From Microbulbifer sp. A4B17 (lineage in GTDB: Bacteria; Pseudomonadota; Gammaproteobacteria; Pseudomonadales; Cellvibrionaceae): a stretch of 64,000 nt of DNA. Where the stretch lies: the NCBI RefSeq assembly GCF_003076275.1, contig NZ_CP029064.1:1746501-1810500 (forward strand), read 5' to 3'. Made by a program: the position numbers and the translations under genes. Shown here piece after piece: positions 9,261-17,901 of the stretch; within the stretch, counting starts at the first letter, position 1, and each line of letters opens with the position of its first letter. The notes beneath the pieces were generated by a model. That model made no database searches. It was given only the letters and a program-made list of their open reading frames with translations, and was not told the origin of the DNA.

Positions 9261-10142
9261 GTGATTTTGAAAAAGTTGAATGCAAACTATTCTTTGCACA
9301 GGAATGTGTTGAAAAATTCTATAGCTGGTATTACTTTAATCTGCGCAACGACATTGGTTTGTGCAGATACAATCAGTACAAAAATAGACCTAGGTGAGCC
9401 ATTTCCCTTCAGGATGGAAGATGGAATTGAATACGAGGTGGATTTAGATATTGGTTATAAATTCGATACCATTGAGAAAGTTTGTATCAATACAAAAGTT
9501 AAGAATGGCGAAGCTGGCGCGGCATTTTATAAGGCGGAAAGTGAACCTGCAGGACCTTTTAATTTCCCTAGATTTGAGTCTGTTGCGCAGCAGCTTGCTG
9601 TGGGCATAGATGCCCCAACACCAGAAAACCCCAATCCCGTACCACAGCTGCAAAAAACCATTAATTTCTGCGGGAATGAAACTAGTGTCCTGGCAGAAAA
9701 TTATCTCGATGGGGAGGGCAAATTTAAGTTTAGTGTGTCTGGTGGTTATGTAGATTTCTGGGATTTTGAACTGGTTGTAGAAGGTGATGTCTCTGACACT
9801 CAGTTGGCGATTGTGCTTGACGAACCTACCGATTTTTCAGTTCCTTCCTACGGGGGAAGAGTTAATTATGATGCGGGTATTCGTAATTTAGACTCTACGC
9901 AATCGTTGGTTACACTTGAACAATGGAGTGTGCTCAAGTTTCCTAATGGGGATAGTTATCCCATTCATAAATCACGGGATGTCGTGTTGAATTATTCTGA
10001 GGTAAAGGACTACCCTCGAAATTATCTAACTATACCAGAGTGGTTTGAGGCTGGAGATTACGAGTTAACTTGGTATGTAACTAACCCAGGTACTGGAGCT
10101 CGGGTAAAAGACAGTCTGTATTTCACAAAAAGTGCTGACTAA
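9261..10142 (+). CDS. Hypothetical secreted protein
   Basis: The 293-residue protein starts at GTG 9261. An N-terminal signal peptide is visible (basic start, hydrophobic core GITLICATTLVC, cleavage near CAD-TIS at about residue 36). The mature part is acidic and rich in predicted beta-strand, with two Cys (KVCINTK and NFCGNE) that could form a disulfide. It has no catalytic motif I recognise. The phrases in the last third (VNYDAGIRNLDS, YLTIPEWFEAGDYELTWYVTNPGTG) resemble an immunoglobulin-like or CARDB-type binding fold, but this is only an impression. It stands alone in an ORF-poor segment between duplicated tRNA-Ser genes, which suggests recent acquisition. Confidence 0.6.
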   Translation: MILKKLNANYSLHRNVLKNSIAGITLICATTLVCADTISTKIDLGEPFPFRMEDGIEYEVDLDIGYKFDTIEKVCINTKVKNGEAGAAFYKAESEPAGPFNFPRFESVAQQLAVGIDAPTPENPNPVPQLQKTINFCGNETSVLAENYLDGEGKFKFSVSGGYVDFWDFELVVEGDVSDTQLAIVLDEPTDFSVPSYGGRVNYDAGIRNLDSTQSLVTLEQWSVLKFPNGDSYPIHKSRDVVLNYSEVKDYPRNYLTIPEWFEAGDYELTWYVTNPGTGARVKDSLYFTKSAD

Positions 10143-10899
10143 GCTTTTGATTATCAGCAGGCTGGGGCGCCCCTTTGCCTCAGTCTTCCTTTGAGCTTGG
10201 GAGGCTCGATCCAGGATAGGGCGCTATGATGATTTACTTGGCGAACCTCTGGGCGTTTCGAGAGAAAATTGCCTAGGTGGCCCCACTCCACCGAGCCGGG
10301 CTATCTCTCTCAGGTAATCCTCTTATCTTGGCAGCATGCAGAGCAAGCTATGAATCCTATATGTGGCTTTTCAAGCAGATAGATTTTAAGGTCCTAATTG
10401 GGTTATCTATGTTCATTCTACGTAGTGCTTTTTGACCTGCAATCGGGTAGGAGTATTGTTTTAGAGCACTTTCCTGATGTAAATTTTAGACACACATAGA
10501 CTATGAAAAGGCACTAGCAGTCATTTGTAGGAGATATCGAGCTGGATATAGGTTTGTTCTGCCGCCTCTGCTGATTGCACCAGGCCTCTTTCACCTTTCT
10601 TGCCTTTATTTGCCGCCTAGCACCATCATTCCTTGACTTGTTTGCAGTGTTCAAATTTTGGACTGTCGTCATTGTACGAGTGTGTACAACTCGCATGAAA
10701 TCTATCCTGGAGCTTTGGATCTGTACCCAAGAGAAGATGCGAAGCTCATTCTCCTCAGATTTCACTGGAACTTTCTCAAACATTTGGGTAAAGTGCGCAT
10801 TCTCTCAAAGCTACAGTAGCTATCTTACTGATTTCCTTGCAGATTTTTTGAAGAGAGACTCGTCGAGAGGCGGACTGTCCTTGCAGAGGGTGACAATTT
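10143..10899. other. Non-coding stretch before tRNA-Ser copy 2
   Basis: No supportable gene is seen. Overlapping short frames on both strands at 10514-10904 run into the tRNA and look random. From about 10778 to 10899 the sequence repeats the region upstream of tRNA-Ser copy 1 with scattered mismatches. Confidence 0.6.
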
Positions 10900-10987
10900 G
10901 GTGAGGTGTCCGAGTGGTCGAAGGAGCACGCCTGGAAAGTGTGTATGTCGAAAGGCATCGAGGGTTCGAATCCCTCCCTCACCGCCA
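10900..10987 (+). tRNA. tRNA-Ser(GGA), copy 2
   Basis: Identical in all 88 bases to the tRNA at 8060, including the GGA anticodon and encoded CCA. The flanking sequence is similar but diverged, so the duplication is not very recent or the tRNA itself is being homogenised. Confidence 0.95.
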
Positions 10988-10991
10988 TTTT

Positions 10992-11022
10992 CTAAAAGCC
11001 CGGCTAGTGCCGGGCTTTTTTA
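10992..11022 (+). terminator. Rho-independent terminator after tRNA-Ser copy 2
   Basis: The stem AAAGCCCGGC/GCCGGGCTTT with loop TAGT and a T run is the counterpart of the terminator after copy 1. Confidence 0.9.
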
Positions 11023-11115
11023 TTTTTGAAGCTTTCGTTCTTCAGCCTTGCGCATCTATGGTCTTACCTATCGCTAGCTTGCTCCCATAGTTGGAGGAGG
11101 CCACTAGGAGAGACC

Positions 11116-11367
11116 CTATTTATTATCGCAATACTCATCAAAATTGTCGGGAGTGTTCGTAAAGCCAGCCTTCTCTGCAAGCTCCCATGGCCGCTCACAT
11201 TCTTTAGTTTTACTACACCAAAGGTAGCCCGCTGAGTTGATACACCCGTGGGCATCCTTGTCTGAACCGACCGGTGTGGTGGGTTTGGGATCCTTTGGAC
11301 TATCCGCGGAGCACCCTATCAGGAAGGTAACTAGAATAACAGTGGTGGCTTCTTTGATTTTGAACAT
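11116..11367 (-). CDS. Small Cys-rich lipoprotein
   Basis: An 83-residue protein with a lipoprotein signal: hydrophobic core TTVILVTFLIG followed by lipobox Cys (LIGC-SAD) near residue 19. A Pro-rich linker (SPKDPKPTTP) leads to a compact Cys-containing domain with GCINSAGYLWCSKTKECERPWE and a final Cys near the end, a pattern found in small secreted bacterial proteins of unknown role. It is probably anchored in a membrane facing the periplasm. Disulfide pairing is likely. It stands alone on the minus strand between the tRNA-Ser region and the next hypothetical gene. Confidence 0.7.
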   Translation of the reverse strand: MFKIKEATTVILVTFLIGCSADSPKDPKPTTPVGSDKDAHGCINSAGYLWCSKTKECERPWELAEKAGFTNTPDNFDEYCDNK

Positions 11368-11572
11368 ATTAGAATTACCAGAAAGTTAAGGATATCGTCA
11401 GGTATAAATTTAGTACAGCACGGATGACAACTCGTACCTAATTATTACTCCATGTTGCAAGCGGGTTTTTTTAGCTTTGTTGGCAAATTGTAGTAAGAGG
11501 GTATGGATTTGATAAGCCCCTCCAGTCTAGTAGCTTATCTGCTTATACTTAAAAATCACTCTCTCGATAACC

Positions 11573-12175
11573 CTAAAAAGTCCTGGCTGCTTCGATATCT
11601 CTATCGCAGGAAAAAATTAAGGCTATAAGTGGAATCGGATTGCCTAAATTTATAGCATTTGATACTGATTTTACCATACTGGTAAGCAGCTTTTCACATG
11701 CTCTATAGAGAATAGGCTCTAGCTCTTTTGCTCCAAAAACAGGCCTATACCTGAGCATTCCTCTTAGGCTGAATACCTTTGAGAAATATTCTCTCCATGG
11801 CATTTTTTCCCGAGCCTTATAAGAGGAGTGTGTTTTATTGGAATCGGTGTAATAGAGTCGAGCTGCAACTTCAATCTTTGGTCGCCAGAATACAGGTATA
11901 GCACCAATTTCGCCAAAGTACGCAGTGTCAAACTCACCGGCTCTTACTTTTAAGACTACAACCTCTAGTGCTAAATCATTGGATTTAGGTTCTATTCGAC
12001 TAGATATATGTGGTAAGGAGAAAACTTCTAGCAGTCTATGACGAATGCCCTCCTCTAAATCTTCGCCCTTAAAAGCCCCCCAAGCACCAATCTTGCTAAA
12101 TTCATCCTGTGAGACGACAATCATTTTATCCAGATAGACTCGTGGTTTACTCTTTTTAAATAACTTTGAGAACAT
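11573..12175 (-). CDS. Hypothetical protein
   Basis: About 200 residues from ATG 12175 (MFSKLFKKSK); a longer frame to 12223 adds 16 residues without a good ribosome site. No signal peptide, membrane helix or catalytic motif is seen. The body mixes predicted helices and strands (LDKMIVVSQDEFSKIGAWGAF, LALEVVVLKVRAGEFDTAYFGEIG) and is likely cytoplasmic. I do not recognise the family. The neighbours give no functional hint. Confidence 0.55.
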   Translation of the reverse strand: MFSKLFKKSKPRVYLDKMIVVSQDEFSKIGAWGAFKGEDLEEGIRHRLLEVFSLPHISSRIEPKSNDLALEVVVLKVRAGEFDTAYFGEIGAIPVFWRPKIEVAARLYYTDSNKTHSSYKAREKMPWREYFSKVFSLRGMLRYRPVFGAKELEPILYRACEKLLTSMVKSVSNAINLGNPIPLIALIFSCDRDIEAARTF

Positions 12176-12453
12176 TCTTACTGTAGCCAGATGTAGATTT
12201 TGTGAGGAGAGATGCAGGGGCAAGCGCTAAAGGCATCGTGTGAAACCGAGATCCTATTGGGTATGGGGTGATAGGCTTTCTGCCTATATTATGCACTATT
12301 GTTAGCGGCTAAATTGTACCTCCCATGCGCAAAGAACTAAACAGATATTGCTTGTCGGGACTCATCTTTCCTGTAGCGCCCATGATGACTGGTAGAAGTA
12401 GTGGAAGTGAATAAATGATGCTAATAGATTAAAGACATAGTGTTCTTGGGGGA

Positions 12454-13083
12454 TTAGTTACCTATTAGTTTTGGTAACTCTTTCATCGCCTGAAAGGGCA
12501 CTACGCCAACGGTATTAGATTCCTCATTAAAGCGATTAAAAAAGTAAGTTTTCATGCCTGCTTCTACGCCAGCCTTAACTCCCACTAGTCCATCATCTAT
12601 AACGGAGCAGTTTTCAGGGCGGTAGCCCATACTTTTGGCGGCATGTAGGTATATGCCTGGATCAGGCTTCCATATACCTACTTCATATGAACTGAATAAA
12701 TTATTTATGAAATACTTAGATAGCCCACATATATTTAATGCATGCTTGATTTTTTGCAGGGGGCCGCTAGATACAACCGCTTTCTCACCATCAAGTGCCT
12801 CAAGAGCGTCTACTATACCCTCAACAGGTTTTAACTCCCTGGTAAAGAGTTTTGTGACTATATCGCGATAAGCTGCAACAAAATGGCTTTTCAGTTTGAT
12901 GTTATTCTCTTCTTCTAATAGAGATAGAATGCTTGTCAGTTTCCAACCCCTAAATCTTATGACCAATTCATCAGCATCTAGTTTTATTCCGTAATTTTCG
13001 AACATCATAGCTAAGCCAATACTAGAGAGATGTTCGCTATCGACTAAGGTGCCATCGTTATCAAAAAGTAGGCATTTACTCAT
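12454..13083 (-). CDS. HAD-superfamily phosphatase (YieH/beta-phosphoglucomutase-like)
   Basis: A 209-residue soluble hydrolase of HAD subfamily IA. Motif I is LFDNDGTLVDSE at residues 6-17 (nucleophile Asp and general acid Asp), motif II is the Ser in AVVSSGPLQKI, motif III is the Lys in IWKPDPGIY, and motif IV is VIDDGLVGVKAG. A helical cap lies between motif I and motif II. Relatives such as YieH act on sugar phosphates such as 6-phosphogluconate. The substrate here is not determinable. It stands as a single gene on the minus strand, followed (upstream) by a small membrane protein gene. Confidence 0.88.
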   Translation of the reverse strand: MSKCLLFDNDGTLVDSEHLSSIGLAMMFENYGIKLDADELVIRFRGWKLTSILSLLEEENNIKLKSHFVAAYRDIVTKLFTRELKPVEGIVDALEALDGEKAVVSSGPLQKIKHALNICGLSKYFINNLFSSYEVGIWKPDPGIYLHAAKSMGYRPENCSVIDDGLVGVKAGVEAGMKTYFFNRFNEESNTVGVVPFQAMKELPKLIGN

Positions 13084-13117
13084 GGACGAAGCTCCTAATG
13101 ATTTCTTTCATGTTGCG

Positions 13118-13417
13118 CTATTTTCCCCACAGTGAGTTTATATAAATAATATATGAAGCAGCCGCCGCAACAGGCATAAAATGCCACCAATAAGAGGAGG
13201 CGCCCCCTCCATGGTTGTATTGGTATATAACAATGCCGGCAGCAAGTATGCTAGTTAAAGGTAATAAATAAAGGGAAGCCGCAAGTATCAATGATGAGAT
13301 CTTTGATAAATTTCCTCTATTATTTACACCGCCTACAGCGAATGTAGCCATCATAAAAAGAAAGCTGGAAAATGATAGCTGGAGAAATGAACCTATAACA
13401 ACCCAAGTTAAAGCCAT
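13118..13417 (-). CDS. Small integral membrane protein
   Basis: A 99-residue protein with three predicted membrane helices (about 3-25, 38-62 and 75-92) and the Gly/His-rich loop YNHGGGASSYWWHF between the second and third. There is no known motif. It lies 34 bases upstream of the HAD phosphatase gene on the same strand and may share its transcript. Confidence 0.55.
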   Translation of the reverse strand: MALTWVVIGSFLQLSFSSFLFMMATFAVGGVNNRGNLSKISSLILAASLYLLPLTSILAAGIVIYQYNHGGGASSYWWHFMPVAAAASYIIYINSLWGK

Positions 13418-13494
13418 ATTGGCTCGTCGCCTTTTATAATTTACCCTAAGATCCTAGATTACAGCTATGCTAGCTGATTCTAATGAGCACTTTG

Positions 13495-14564
13495 CTACTT
13501 TTCCATTTGTGTGTGGCTGATTACTCTAGTTATATGATTTATTGCGGGATCTTCTCCTGCGAAATATTCTTCAGAGGAGAGTGTCATAGGAACATGTGGT
13601 GCAATCCATATGCGATGATCTTCGGCCTTTGATGCTTGATGGTATTGAGATGAAATGATCCCCCAGACACCGCTATATGGAAGTTTAAACCATCCCGCTT
13701 CACCTAAATGGTTGGGTCTGCTCCCACTTGGTTCACCTACAATGATGATGTCAGTCAAACGATCGAGGTCTGCAGGTAACAAATGTGCAGCGAAGAAGGT
13801 ATTCCGTCCAACAATCACAAATAGATTATTCTCTTCGCTATTTTATGAAAAATGAATTAACGATCTTGTCAGAGGAGGAATAATAGAACCATTGCCGCCA
13901 TTGTTGTGACGCAAATCTAGAACAAGATTTTTTATTTTTCTACCCTTAGTGAATGCTGTGATCCCTTTGCTGAATACGTCCAGTGGGTGTGACTTATCTT
14001 GTGCGACTCTATTAAATTGTAAATATAGGAAATCACTGTCAGAGTTGTATTCAAGCCAATAGTTTTCTTTCTTGTTCTTTAGGTAAAGTAAGTTGTCGCT
14101 ATTATTAGGTGCAGGTAAGGTTGGAAACCCTGTAAAGTTGAAAGGTTTTCCTGATAGAACTACTTGCTCTTTGATTCCTGATTTTTCTTCCAGAGTTAGT
14201 GGGATCTCTGATGCACGTTCTACTATGTCTAAACCCTCAAGAACCTCCGGTAAGGCCAGATAATAAGGCCCCAGCCAGTATTGTTGCATTTCATTATCGC
14301 GGGCATTTGCAGTGGAAATTTTTTCATTACCGCATCTATCGGCTGGTTGGCTACAGAAATGAGTTTTTTCCCTATAAGATGCTTATATTCAGTATCGGCA
14401 TCTACAATGAATATCCCATCATTAAACCAATAGAGCTGGAATGGTAACTTGTTGAATGAGCCATTCCTAAAGTGGGTTGGGACAATAAAGTTGTGTCCAT
14501 TCCCTAAGCTGGCAAGTAGCGCCACTCTGCCTCTTATATCCTTGTTGTAATGGCTCTCGACCTT
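13495..14564 (-). pseudogene. Decayed S41-family peptidase-like gene
   Basis: Three frames on the minus strand read in order as one S41 (tail-specific protease-like) protein. The first (from about 14564) has LLASLGNGHNFIVP, the second (ending 13843) has LVLDLRHNNGGNG, and the third (13495-13818) has VGRNTFFAAH and VGEPSGSRPNH. At least two frameshifts separate them, near 14260 and 13840. The frame upstream of 14564 is closed by a stop and the N-terminal region is missing. At the position where relatives have the catalytic Ser in TFSAA, this copy has Phe (TFFAA). The gene is therefore very unlikely to make an active protease. Confidence 0.75.
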
Positions 14565-14786
14565 TTATACAGTATAGGGGATAGCTATTGTTACTACATG
14601 CCGATTTCTTAACCATCTAAATTTTTTCAGTCGTATGTTAGCTTAATGATATTCATTCCTTGGGATAGGTAGATACAGCACATGCGTACTGATTTGTATT
14701 CATGCCAAAATGGATTAGCTTCTTGACGAAGCTCAAGGCTGTAATCAAAATACTCCCCAAGCAGTAATTAGCCGCAGTTTAGCTTT

Positions 14787-15287
14787 ATGCGACTCAAGTC
14801 TTTTTTAATAGTGTCCATGTTGACCCTCAGCGGGTGTTATGAAATAACCCCTCAATCTTATGATCGCAGTGAGTGGTTGCCACGGTGGTCTGATGTCGAT
14901 GGTGATTGCCAGAATACTCGCCAGGAGCTATTGATCCGGCTTTCTTTGGCTCCTGTTGCCTTCAGCAATGAGAAGAGCTGCACAGTGGTTTTAGGTTTGT
15001 GGATGGACCCCTATACGGGACAGTTTTTTGAAAAAGCCTCGGACCTGGATGTGGAGCATATAGTACCCCTATCCTGGGCTCACAAGTACGGTGGTGCTGG
15101 CTGGAGCCGGGAGCAGCGTAGAGCTTTTGCAGAAGACCCTGCAAATTTGTGGCTGGTTGATGATGGCCACAATCGCAGTAAGGGAGATAAAGGGCCCGAT
15201 CAGTGGCTGCCGCCCTATAAGCCAGCCCAAGCCATTTATATTCGTCAGTTTGAGGTTGTGGCCCGTAAGTATCGGCTTGGCGACTGA
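14787..15287 (+). CDS. Exported HNH-type nuclease-like lipoprotein (DUF1524 / GmrSD C-terminal type)
   Basis: A 166-residue protein with a lipoprotein signal (LIVSMLTLSGC, lipobox Cys at 17). The mature domain carries VDGDCQNTRQELL, then DVEHIVPLSWAHKYGG and NLWLVDDGHNRSKGDKGPDQW, the His/Asn metal and catalytic pattern of the DUF1524 HNH family. Soluble members of this type are found as secreted or surface nucleases and also as the C-terminal half of GmrSD restriction enzymes. Export suggests a role in extracellular DNA use or defence at the cell surface rather than restriction. It has no operon partner. Confidence 0.8.
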   Translation: MRLKSFLIVSMLTLSGCYEITPQSYDRSEWLPRWSDVDGDCQNTRQELLIRLSLAPVAFSNEKSCTVVLGLWMDPYTGQFFEKASDLDVEHIVPLSWAHKYGGAGWSREQRRAFAEDPANLWLVDDGHNRSKGDKGPDQWLPPYKPAQAIYIRQFEVVARKYRLGD

Positions 15288-15661
15288 ATACGACACTCTA
15301 CCGTTAGAGCTGACAGTGAGCTGATTTTTAAGTAAATCGGCTCCTGATGGAGATCACTGATCTCTGGGTTCTTTAGATTTTTCCCTCCTTGCTCCCCATC
15401 CTATTATTTCCTTCGGGTTAATTGGCAATAGTGATATGTAGCTATTCATCTATAGGTCCTGACATGAACGTTAGTCAGAAATGGCATTAATGCGCACCTT
15501 CTTTTAAGCACTGTGATTTTCTTCTCTTGCTGAATATTCATTTATGCGATTACTTGCCGATTAGACAGGGTGGGGTGTTACGAATTTGGCTTCCTTGGGT
15601 TACATAATTGAAGCGATATTTATGGGCATTGAATTGAGTTCAAAGATGATGGGGGAGAGCT
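15288..15661. other. Intergenic region, nothing identified
   Basis: A 374-base gap between two plus-strand genes. No open frame, RNA gene or clear terminator was recognised. GGGGGAGAGCT just before 15662 is the ribosome site of the next gene. Confidence 0.5.
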
Positions 15662-16342
15662 ATGGATAGAGTTGCTGGTATCTCGGCGTTTGGCATGGGA
15701 TTAATTTATATTAGTGCTTTTGTATTCTTTGGTGCTTTTTGGTCTTTTCCATCAGGTGGAAGCCCCATAGAAAAAATGACGTTCTTGGCGCAAAACCAAC
15801 TGATTTTTAATATTGCCTATACCCTTATGTACTTGGTCTTTGCGATCTTGCTGGGCTGTGTGGTAGTTAACATATATGAAAAGCTAAAAAGTAAGAGGAG
15901 GGAGATAGCTGCATTGGCATCCTTGTTTGGAGCAGTCTGGGTGGGGCTTGTCATAGCGAGCGGTATGATTGCAAATATAGGTCTCGCCTATGCTTTGGGG
16001 CTTATGGAAGTCAGTGTTCAGAAGGCTTTCGATACCTGGGGAATAATATACTTGATGGTTGAAAGTCTCGGTGGTGGCAATGAGTTGGTGGGTGGACTTT
16101 GGGTTCTGTTAATTAGCATTGCTGCATTGCAAGTTGGGCTTTTTTCTCGACCATTAAACTTTATCGGTGTGCTAGTAGGTGTGGCGGGAATTGCGACTAT
16201 CTATCCAGATGATATCTTTACAGAAATATTCGGTATTTCCCAAATAGTCTGGTTTATTTGGTTAGGTTTCTCTTTATTAAAGCAGGACGGGCAAAGTCAA
16301 AAATGGGAGGCAGCAAACTCTATTACGAGCGCTAACAGCTAA
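15662..16342 (+). CDS. Multi-pass membrane protein, DUF4386-like
   Basis: A 226-residue protein with six predicted membrane helices spread over residues 5-210, short loops and no extracellular domain. The layout (RVAGISAFGMGLIYIS start, an AYTLMYLVFAILLG helix, a late SLGGGNELVGGLWVLLIS segment) resembles the DUF4386 group of uncharacterised bacterial membrane proteins. A strong ribosome site (GGGGGAGAG) precedes ATG 15662. No transport or enzymatic motif is visible. Confidence 0.6.
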   Translation: MDRVAGISAFGMGLIYISAFVFFGAFWSFPSGGSPIEKMTFLAQNQLIFNIAYTLMYLVFAILLGCVVVNIYEKLKSKRREIAALASLFGAVWVGLVIASGMIANIGLAYALGLMEVSVQKAFDTWGIIYLMVESLGGGNELVGGLWVLLISIAALQVGLFSRPLNFIGVLVGVAGIATIYPDDIFTEIFGISQIVWFIWLGFSLLKQDGQSQKWEAANSITSANS

Positions 16343-16676
16343 AGGTGTCTATAGGTAAAGTCCGCTTTGTTCGCATGGAAGGTGTTTGAACAATAAAGTT
16401 TGTATGCAAGCAAGAAAGTATTTTTGATTTTTCCCAAAAAATGAAAAGTGCGTCTATTCTTTCAATGGGCCAAGTATTTGTCAGTTTAACGGCTTGGCTT
16501 GCGTTTCCGCTGTCATAAGGCTGGTGAATCCGGGGCTATTCCTTGCCTCGCTGTTTGTCGCGGTCATTTTTGTGACTTGTCGGCCGCTCTTCCAGGCCTG
16601 TGGGTAGCGAGCGGATTGCACATTACCTGCAATTGATTCACAGGGTGTTAGCCCTGAATATTTTGGAGATCTAATT
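16343..16676. other. Intergenic region upstream of hdeA-like gene
   Basis: 334 bases without a supportable gene. The right end (TTGGAGATCTAATT) contains the ribosome site of the HdeA-like gene and the region should hold its promoter. Confidence 0.5.
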
Positions 16677-17105
16677 GTGAAAAGTAAGCAGTACATTCTT
16701 CCTTTGGTAATTGCCAGTCTTGCTGCTTCTGCTGCCTTCGCGGATAACCATCCCAAGAAGCCGGCGAAAGACTGGACTTGTGCGGACTTCCTGGCTATCG
16801 ATGATGAGTTTAAGCCTAAGGCTGTCTATTGGGCTGCCGCTTACGCTCAGAAAGGTAAAGAAGAGGGAGATATGCTGGATATCGAGGGCACTGAGAAAGT
16901 GACACCAATGGTGATTACTGCTTGCACCAAGGCGCCTAATGAATCCTTTTGGGCCAAGTTCAAAGAAGAGTGGCATAAGATCGGAATGCATCACAGGAAA
17001 GACAAAGCAGAAAAGGACATGATGAAGATGCAGAAAAAGATGCAGAATGGCACTCAGATGAACAATGGCAATGGAGGTACGGGCACAAACGGGACCAATC
17101 AATAG
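16677..17105 (+). CDS. HdeA-family periplasmic acid-stress chaperone
   Basis: A 142-residue protein starting at GTG 16677 with GGAG upstream. The signal peptide is residues 1-22 (cleavage at AFA-DN). The mature start KKPAKDWTCADFLAIDDEFKP and the later VTPMVITACTKAP match the HdeA/HdeB fold, with the two Cys expected to form the family disulfide. HdeA proteins keep other periplasmic proteins soluble at low pH. After the HdeA core (about residue 105) a Met/Lys-rich and Asn/Gly/Thr-rich tail (KMQKKMQNGTQMNNGNGG) is added, which E. coli HdeA lacks. A terminator follows, so it is probably monocistronic. Confidence 0.82.
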   Translation: MKSKQYILPLVIASLAASAAFADNHPKKPAKDWTCADFLAIDDEFKPKAVYWAAAYAQKGKEEGDMLDIEGTEKVTPMVITACTKAPNESFWAKFKEEWHKIGMHHRKDKAEKDMMKMQKKMQNGTQMNNGNGGTGTNGTNQ

Positions 17106-17138
17106 GGAGCGTTCGCCTGGACTTGTAGTGATGTATCC

Positions 17139-17165
17139 AGAAGCCCGGCTTGGCCGGGCTTTGTC
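17139..17165 (+). terminator. Terminator after hdeA-like gene
   Basis: The hairpin AAGCCCGGC/TTGG/GCCGGGCTT ends in a short, interrupted T run (TTTG). The hairpin is strong but the T tract is weak. Confidence 0.7.
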
Positions 17166-17250
17166 TATTCTGAGATGGAGTTTCTCCGGCAAAATAGTTT
17201 CGGGTAATATTGCGGCGAGCGAGTAAAAAACAGGCAAATGGATTTGAATT

Positions 17251-17388
17251 ATGAGTAAGACAGTCAGAAATGAAGCTAAGCGGGGGAGAGTGATTAGCCG
17301 CTCTACCAGGCTCTTCTGGGGTGGGGTTCTGTTGGCAGGGTTATTCTTGGCGCTATTTATGCACTCAGCGAAGGCGTGTGTGTACTGA
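17251..17388 (+). CDS. Small single-pass membrane protein (45 residues)
   Basis: ATG 17251 to TGA 17388 encodes 45 residues: a basic N-terminal half (SKTVRNEAKRGRVISRSTR) and one hydrophobic helix (LFWGGVLLAGLFLALFMHS) ending in KACVY. The positive-inside rule predicts a cytoplasmic N terminus. It sits between the hdeA terminator and tRNA-Arg. Supporting evidence is only its protein-like composition, so it may be spurious. Confidence 0.35.
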   Translation: MSKTVRNEAKRGRVISRSTRLFWGGVLLAGLFLALFMHSAKACVY

Positions 17389-17404
17389 TTCGCCTAATGA
17401 TGTG

Positions 17405-17480
17405 TGGCGCCCCCGGGTGGACTCGAACCACCAGTCCGGACTTAGGAGGTCCGTGGTTTATCCTGTTAACCGACGGGGGC
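17405..17480 (-). tRNA. tRNA-Arg(CCU)
   Basis: Read on the minus strand, 76 bases including CCA. Acceptor arms GCCCCCG and CGGGGGC pair; anticodon stem CGGAC/GTCCG encloses loop CTCCTAA with anticodon CCT, decoding AGG. The T-arm GGTGGTTCGAGTCCACC is intact. Confidence 0.95.
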
Positions 17481-17901
17481 GGATGCAAGTAGCTGACGGC
17501 CACTGCTGAGGAAGGGCGCTATTCTAGCCCGTGAAAGCAACTCTGTCATGTCATCCTTTTCCCTTTTGCTCCGCCTTCTGTCAAAGTGTACCAACTCAGT
17601 ATGTCACTCAGGGTAACATTGGCGCCACTCGGTTACTCCTATTCCCGCCATCCCCATTTCTTAAAATTTTCGAAAAAGTTTCATAAATCTGTCTTTTTTC
17701 TTCGCTACTTTGACTTTGAAAGGGCGGTTTTTGCGGATGAATTTGCTTTGAGATTAGTCGGAGGGTTTCGTTGTGATAGCCGCATTTCCACTTGATAAAT
17801 TATTGCTTGACCACGATTGATTGAGCTGGCTAATCTGCAATTGCACCCTCGGTGCGATAAGGAAATTTTTGCTTTCTCTAATCAAGATTATGGAGTTTCG
17901 T
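17481..17901. other. Intergenic region, nothing identified
   Basis: About 420 bases between tRNA-Arg and the next small gene. An open frame at 17586-17795 has no recognisable product or ribosome site. This region should hold the promoters for both flanking genes, which point away from each other. Confidence 0.5.

Noticed and set aside
8060-10987. tRNA-Ser pair as att sites of an integrative element
   Set aside because: No integrase or excisionase gene lies between or beside them and the duplicated part includes upstream DNA, so a segmental duplication is the safer reading.
10514-10988. Overlapping open frames around tRNA-Ser copy 2
   Set aside because: They run into or across the tRNA, have no ribosome site and resemble no protein; the similar frames at 7862-8240 across copy 1 fail for the same reason.
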